Position numbers and translations under genes: made by a program. From Bacillota bacterium (lineage in GTDB: Bacteria > Bacillota > Bacilli > Alicyclobacillales > SLC66), in the NCBI GenBank assembly GCA_021820825.1, contig JAKADD010000092.1:1-8593 (forward strand): 8,593 nucleotides of DNA, read 5' to 3'. The notes beneath the pieces were generated by a model. It saw only the letters and a list, made by a program, of their open reading frames with translations, was not told the DNA's origin and searched no databases. Positions 6,189 through 8,593 of the stretch are shown piece after piece. Position 1 is the first letter of the stretch. Each line of letters opens with the position of its first letter.

Positions 6189-7163
6189 GTGAAAATAGAA
6201 CACTCTTTTCGCAAGATGGCTTCTCCCTTCGCGGTGCGCATTGACGTATTTGCTGAGGGAATGTACGAAGTGGACATAGGGCGACTGAAGACCGATCTCG
6301 AAGAAGAGGCCCGGGCGATTGAACAGCATTTTTCGCGCTTCGAAGCTACCAGTGAATTGACAGAACTGAACGCGCGGGTCGGACAAACCACCGAGATATC
6401 CGATCGCTTCCGGCAGGTTCTCCAGCTGACTGAGCAAGCGCACAGCATTACGGCAGGGGCGTTTGATCCTCGCATCATACGTCATCTGGAGCGCCTGGGC
6501 TATCCAGGCGCTCCGCTCCCCCAGGGGATTCTGCAGGAGGCGGACGCGCGGTCTGCGAAGGACCCGCTGTTCCTATGGCACGGAGAGCGGAGGGTCGAAC
6601 TGCCGGCGCCGATTGATCTGGGCGGCATCGTGAAAGGATACGCTGCAGACTGTCTGGCCGATCTGGTCGAGTCGCGGATTCCAGAGCCGCTTCTGGCAGG
6701 CTTTATCGTCAATGCCGGAGGTGACGTGGTCCTCAGGGGAGCACAGGAATCGGGAGAGTCCTGGAGCATCGGCGTAGAGAATCCATTTCAACCGGAGCGC
6801 ATTCTTGCCGCGCTGTCCATGCAGGGAGAGAGACGATCCGTCTGCACGAGTTCCGTCTGGCGCAAGTCATGGGAAATGGAGGGTCGCAGGGTCCATCACC
6901 TGATTGATCCAGGGTCAGGCGAGCCAGTGACCTCCCAGATTCAATCCGTAACCGCGATGGCGCAAAGCGCCGCTTTTGCGGAAGTGTTGACGAAGTACGT
7001 GTTTGTACGGGGTTCCTTCCCCCCTGCAGTGGAGGCGTTTGGAGGACTGCCGCGCGTACTCATCGTGAACGGCAACCGCTCCCTGTTCGTGACGGGCAAT
7101 TTCAGCCCCTATCTCTCCTGGGTGGACCCTGCCATGAACACAACCGTCCTGGGGGAACTGTGA
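6189..7163 (+). CDS. apbE: ApbE-family FAD:protein FMN transferase
   Basis: This family moves FMN from FAD onto a Thr/Ser of target flavoproteins as a phosphoester, using a divalent cation. The 324-residue protein has the expected blocks in order: FSRFEATSELTELNA (48-62), GAFDPRI (90-96), IDLGGIVKGYAAD (142-154), VNAGGDVVLRG (174-184), CTSS (219-222) and HHLIDPGSGEPV (236-247). At the metal-site motif near the end, usually ADALATA, this protein has AEVLTKY (264-270), with Glu for Asp and Lys for Thr. There is no signal peptide or lipobox, so it is likely cytoplasmic, or else its targets are modified before or during export. The GTG at 6189 is chosen because GGAGGG (6175-6180) lies 8 nt upstream. 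It sits between the repeat array and a ferric-reductase-like membrane protein, the usual company of ApbE in extracytoplasmic flavin electron transfer. Family assignment is firm; substrate is unknown. Confidence 0.92.
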   Translation: MKIEHSFRKMASPFAVRIDVFAEGMYEVDIGRLKTDLEEEARAIEQHFSRFEATSELTELNARVGQTTEISDRFRQVLQLTEQAHSITAGAFDPRIIRHLERLGYPGAPLPQGILQEADARSAKDPLFLWHGERRVELPAPIDLGGIVKGYAADCLADLVESRIPEPLLAGFIVNAGGDVVLRGAQESGESWSIGVENPFQPERILAALSMQGERRSVCTSSVWRKSWEMEGRRVHHLIDPGSGEPVTSQIQSVTAMAQSAAFAEVLTKYVFVRGSFPPAVEAFGGLPRVLIVNGNRSLFVTGNFSPYLSWVDPAMNTTVLGEL

Positions 7164-7168
7164 ACTGT

Positions 7169-7204
7169 GGGGTACCCCCATACCCGGATCGTTTTATACG
7201 TATA
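7169..7204. promoter_or_regulatory. Two perfect 10-bp palindromes, possible operators
   Basis: GGGGTACCCC (7169-7178) and TATACGTATA (7195-7204) are both perfect palindromes, with centres 26 bp apart. They lie in the gap between the ApbE gene and the ferric-reductase-like gene. The second overlaps the candidate -35 element. The first lacks a loop and a T-tract, so it is not a convincing terminator. Regulator binding is inference. Confidence 0.3.
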
Positions 7205-7221
7205 TCTACCTCACATATCAT
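7193..7221 (+). promoter_or_regulatory. Candidate housekeeping-type promoter for the ferric-reductase-like gene
   Basis: TTTATA (7193-7198; 4 of 6 to TTGACA), a 17-bp spacer and TATCAT (7216-7221; 5 of 6 to TATAAT) form a reasonable promoter in the only clearly A+T-rich stretch of the window (about 7190-7260). It would start transcription near 7228, leaving a short leader before the GTG at 7266. Confidence 0.35.
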
Positions 7222-7265
7222 ATTAAGGTAACATTCATTATCGATTTGAAAACTATAGATGGGGT

Positions 7266-7952
7266 GTGAGAATCACGCACAGGAAAACAGCAAAATCACC
7301 TTTACCCTCTGCACCGATCGCGGGCCAGATCCTTATCTTCGCTGTGATCTGGGGGCTCGCAATTCTTAGCATCGCACTTATTGCGCAACTATCCTCTGTT
7401 GGACATCTGCGACTGTGGCTCGTCAGCAGAAGCGCCGCACTTTCCGCATACGGCGCCCTCACTTTGGCGGTTATGACAGGGCTGATACTCAGTCACCCCG
7501 CCAACAAGCAGGACTGGAAGCTGTCGCGCTGGCTGTACCCGTGGCACCGATCCCTATTGAGCGTATTCTTTGCACTGCTGAGCGTACACCTCACATTCAC
7601 GGGGCTGGACCCCAAATCCGGTGTGGGGTTTGGCCAGTTTCCATTCCCAATTCAGGCGAAATACCACCCCGTCGCGATGGTCATCGGAAGTTTCTCGCTA
7701 TATTTTCTGCTTCTGATCACAGTGACCGCATCCATGCGCAAAACATTTCGCACCCGCTGGCTGAGTATACACCGACTTTCGACACTCTGCTGGATGGGCG
7801 TCACTTTGCACGGCATCTGGGGCGGCACCGATACGCCCAACCTGCACGCTCTATATTTATTTTCCACAACATCCATTATCCTGACTTACGTGTGGCGATC
7901 GCTGACCACCAGACAGGTTGAACGTCCAAATAATATTGAAAAAGCCAAATAA
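7266..7952 (+). CDS. Ferric-reductase-like transmembrane haem protein (no flavin/NAD domain)
   Basis: The 228-residue protein has about six membrane helices (near 20-42, 57-76, 93-113, 135-156, 168-186 and 192-212). It carries two His pairs: His94 and His108 in WHRSLLSVFFALLSVH, and His169 and His182 in IHRLSTLCWMGVTLH. This is the two-haem-b ligand pattern of the ferric-reductase-like transmembrane family (related to FRE/NOX and MsrQ). HGIWGGTDT after the last ligand also looks family-typical. The C-terminal FAD- and NAD(P)H-binding domains of full ferric reductases are absent, so it is probably a membrane electron conduit needing partner proteins. The neighbouring ApbE suggests those partners carry covalent FMN. 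GTG at 7266 is the only reasonable start in the frame, which is closed upstream by a TAA at 7224, but it has only GGGG immediately before it and no proper Shine-Dalgarno sequence. Ferric iron need not be the real substrate. Confidence 0.85.
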   Translation: MRITHRKTAKSPLPSAPIAGQILIFAVIWGLAILSIALIAQLSSVGHLRLWLVSRSAALSAYGALTLAVMTGLILSHPANKQDWKLSRWLYPWHRSLLSVFFALLSVHLTFTGLDPKSGVGFGQFPFPIQAKYHPVAMVIGSFSLYFLLLITVTASMRKTFRTRWLSIHRLSTLCWMGVTLHGIWGGTDTPNLHALYLFSTTSIILTYVWRSLTTRQVERPNNIEKAK

Positions 7953-7982
7953 CCAACCCTTAACAGGAGAGTGCACACGATC

Positions 7983-8435
7983 ATGATAACTAAAAAATGG
8001 GTCGTATTGATTGTCAGCGCGGGCTTTGTAGGAGTCGTCTACCGCTCACTCCTGCAGGCGCCGAATCCAGTTCAGGCAGCCAGCCTGACAGCGGATCAAA
8101 ATGGGGCCAGATTACAGGCCGTAAGCGCTCATGTGGCGGAGTTAAGCCAGCAACTGTCGCAACTCGAAACGACACTGCAGAGAACACAGTCGGCCATTGT
8201 TTCTGATGGCAGACAGGTTCAGCAACTCAGCCTGCGCGTCAAGAGTGTAGCTTTCTCCGTGCAATCGGCGTTAAGTCAATCTGCACAAGCAGTCTACGCG
8301 CCGCGAATACAAAGAGCGGCCATCACAAAGTCTGCACAGCCGGCGGTGCATACCGTGACGAAAGCTTCCGGCGCGCATTCAGACGACGACTCGGGCGGTG
8401 GTTCGGGCGACGGCGGTGGATCTGGCGACGATTGA
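7983..8435 (+). CDS. Exported or membrane-anchored coiled-coil protein with Asp/Gly/Ser-rich tail
   Basis: From the ATG at 7983 this is a 150-residue protein of no family I recognise. A basic start (MITKK) and hydrophobic stretch (WVVLIVSAGFVGVVY, about 5-19) form a signal peptide or anchor, and PVQAA offers a possible signal-peptidase cleavage. Residues about 34-95 are Gln/Leu/Ser-rich with heptad spacing (AELSQQLSQLETTLQR), suggesting a coiled coil. An Ala/Ser/Gln-rich linker leads to a low-complexity acidic tail (DDDSGGGSGDGGGSGDD). AGGAG (7965-7969) lies 13 nt before this ATG and only 1 nt before an in-frame GTG at 7971, so neither start is ideally spaced; the GTG would add four residues. 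It follows the ferric-reductase-like gene by 30 bp and precedes another exported protein by 40 bp, so it is probably co-transcribed with both. Its role may be as a surface or scaffold partner of the redox protein, which is inference. Confidence 0.75.
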   Translation: MITKKWVVLIVSAGFVGVVYRSLLQAPNPVQAASLTADQNGARLQAVSAHVAELSQQLSQLETTLQRTQSAIVSDGRQVQQLSLRVKSVAFSVQSALSQSAQAVYAPRIQRAAITKSAQPAVHTVTKASGAHSDDDSGGGSGDGGGSGDD

Positions 8436-8475
8436 TGAGTGGTGAGTGCTCCAATGACGGGAAGGAGGGTTTGCG

Positions 8476-8593
8476 ATGATCAAGTATCATCTGCTGGGAT
8501 TGGGTTTGGGAGTCATCATGTTAGGTTCCAGTCTGGATGTACTGCTGACCAATGCTTCTCATGATGCGGCCCACAGTATGGCAAACGTCCAAT
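8476..8593 (+). CDS. N-terminal part of a predicted exported protein (cut by window end)
   Basis: An ATG at 8476 has an excellent Shine-Dalgarno sequence (AAGGAGGG, 8462-8469) six bases upstream and an open frame to the window edge, 39 codons. It begins MIKYHLLGLGLGVIMLGSS, a basic-plus-hydrophobic signal peptide or anchor, and continues SLDVLLTNASHDAAHSMANV. There is no lipobox. Three His residues follow the hydrophobic segment, too few to judge a metal- or haem-binding role. It is probably the next gene of the cluster that begins with the ferric-reductase-like gene. In comparable neighbourhoods a gene here can be an FMN-binding acceptor of ApbE, but nothing in the visible part proves that. 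Confidence 0.7.
   Translation, partial: MIKYHLLGLGLGVIMLGSSLDVLLTNASHDAAHSMANVQ

Noticed and set aside
7169..7180. GGGGTACCCC as a terminator for apbE or a CsoR-type copper operator
   Set aside because: There is no loop and no T-tract directly after it, and the half-sites are in the opposite orientation and spacing to the TACCC-n-GGGTA pattern of CsoR operators.
7415..7921. A 168-codon plus-strand frame within the ferric-reductase-like gene
   Set aside because: It overlaps in another frame a protein with a clear His-pair and membrane pattern, and its Arg/Pro/His-rich product has no recognisable features.
8352..8372. ASGAH in the coiled-coil protein as an ApbE flavinylation site
   Set aside because: The known target motif ends in a modifiable Thr or Ser (SGA[ST]) within an FMN-binding domain. 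Here that position is His and no such domain is visible.

Overview
The window reads as part of the chromosome of an endospore-forming member of the Bacillota, G+C-moderate by eye (not computed). The evidence is a complete three-gene GerA-type spore-germinant receptor operon, preceded by a weak candidate forespore-type promoter. Strong purine-rich Shine-Dalgarno sites and several GTG/TTG starts fit this. A glutamate decarboxylase and the general style of the proteins suggest an acid-tolerant lineage such as Alicyclobacillaceae and relatives, but that placement is inference. Every gene I can support lies on the plus strand.

Layout. (1) 2-457: the 3' part of a small four-helix membrane protein of unknown function, closed by a rho-independent terminator (488-519). 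(2) 570-4509: a germinant-receptor operon in the order A-C-B, with 4-nt start/stop overlaps at both junctions. (3) 4577-5977: a 466-residue glutamate decarboxylase of the GadA/GadB type, 67 bp behind the receptor operon with no visible terminator between them. (4) 5971-6164: a tandem array of ten 19-bp units whose first unit contains the gad stop codon. (5) 6189-7163: an ApbE-type FAD:protein FMN transferase. (6) 7164-7265: an A+T-rich gap with two perfect 10-bp palindromes and a candidate promoter. (7) 7266-8593: a ferric-reductase-like haem membrane protein, a small exported coiled-coil protein with an Asp/Gly/Ser tail, and the start of another exported protein cut by the window end.

How the parts may work together. 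The three Ger proteins form one inner-spore-membrane nutrient sensor. Glutamate decarboxylase consumes a proton and makes GABA. It is known for acid resistance, and for B. megaterium it has also been reported as a spore enzyme active early in germination, so its place behind a germinant receptor is suggestive. The ApbE and ferric-reductase-like pair resembles known gene neighbourhoods for extracytoplasmic flavin-based electron transfer. The covalently flavinylated acceptor expected of such a system is not visible within the window.

The least explained element is the 19-bp array: each unit carries a 12-bp near-palindrome, the two main unit versions differ in how well the RNA would pair, and stop codons fall in all three frames.
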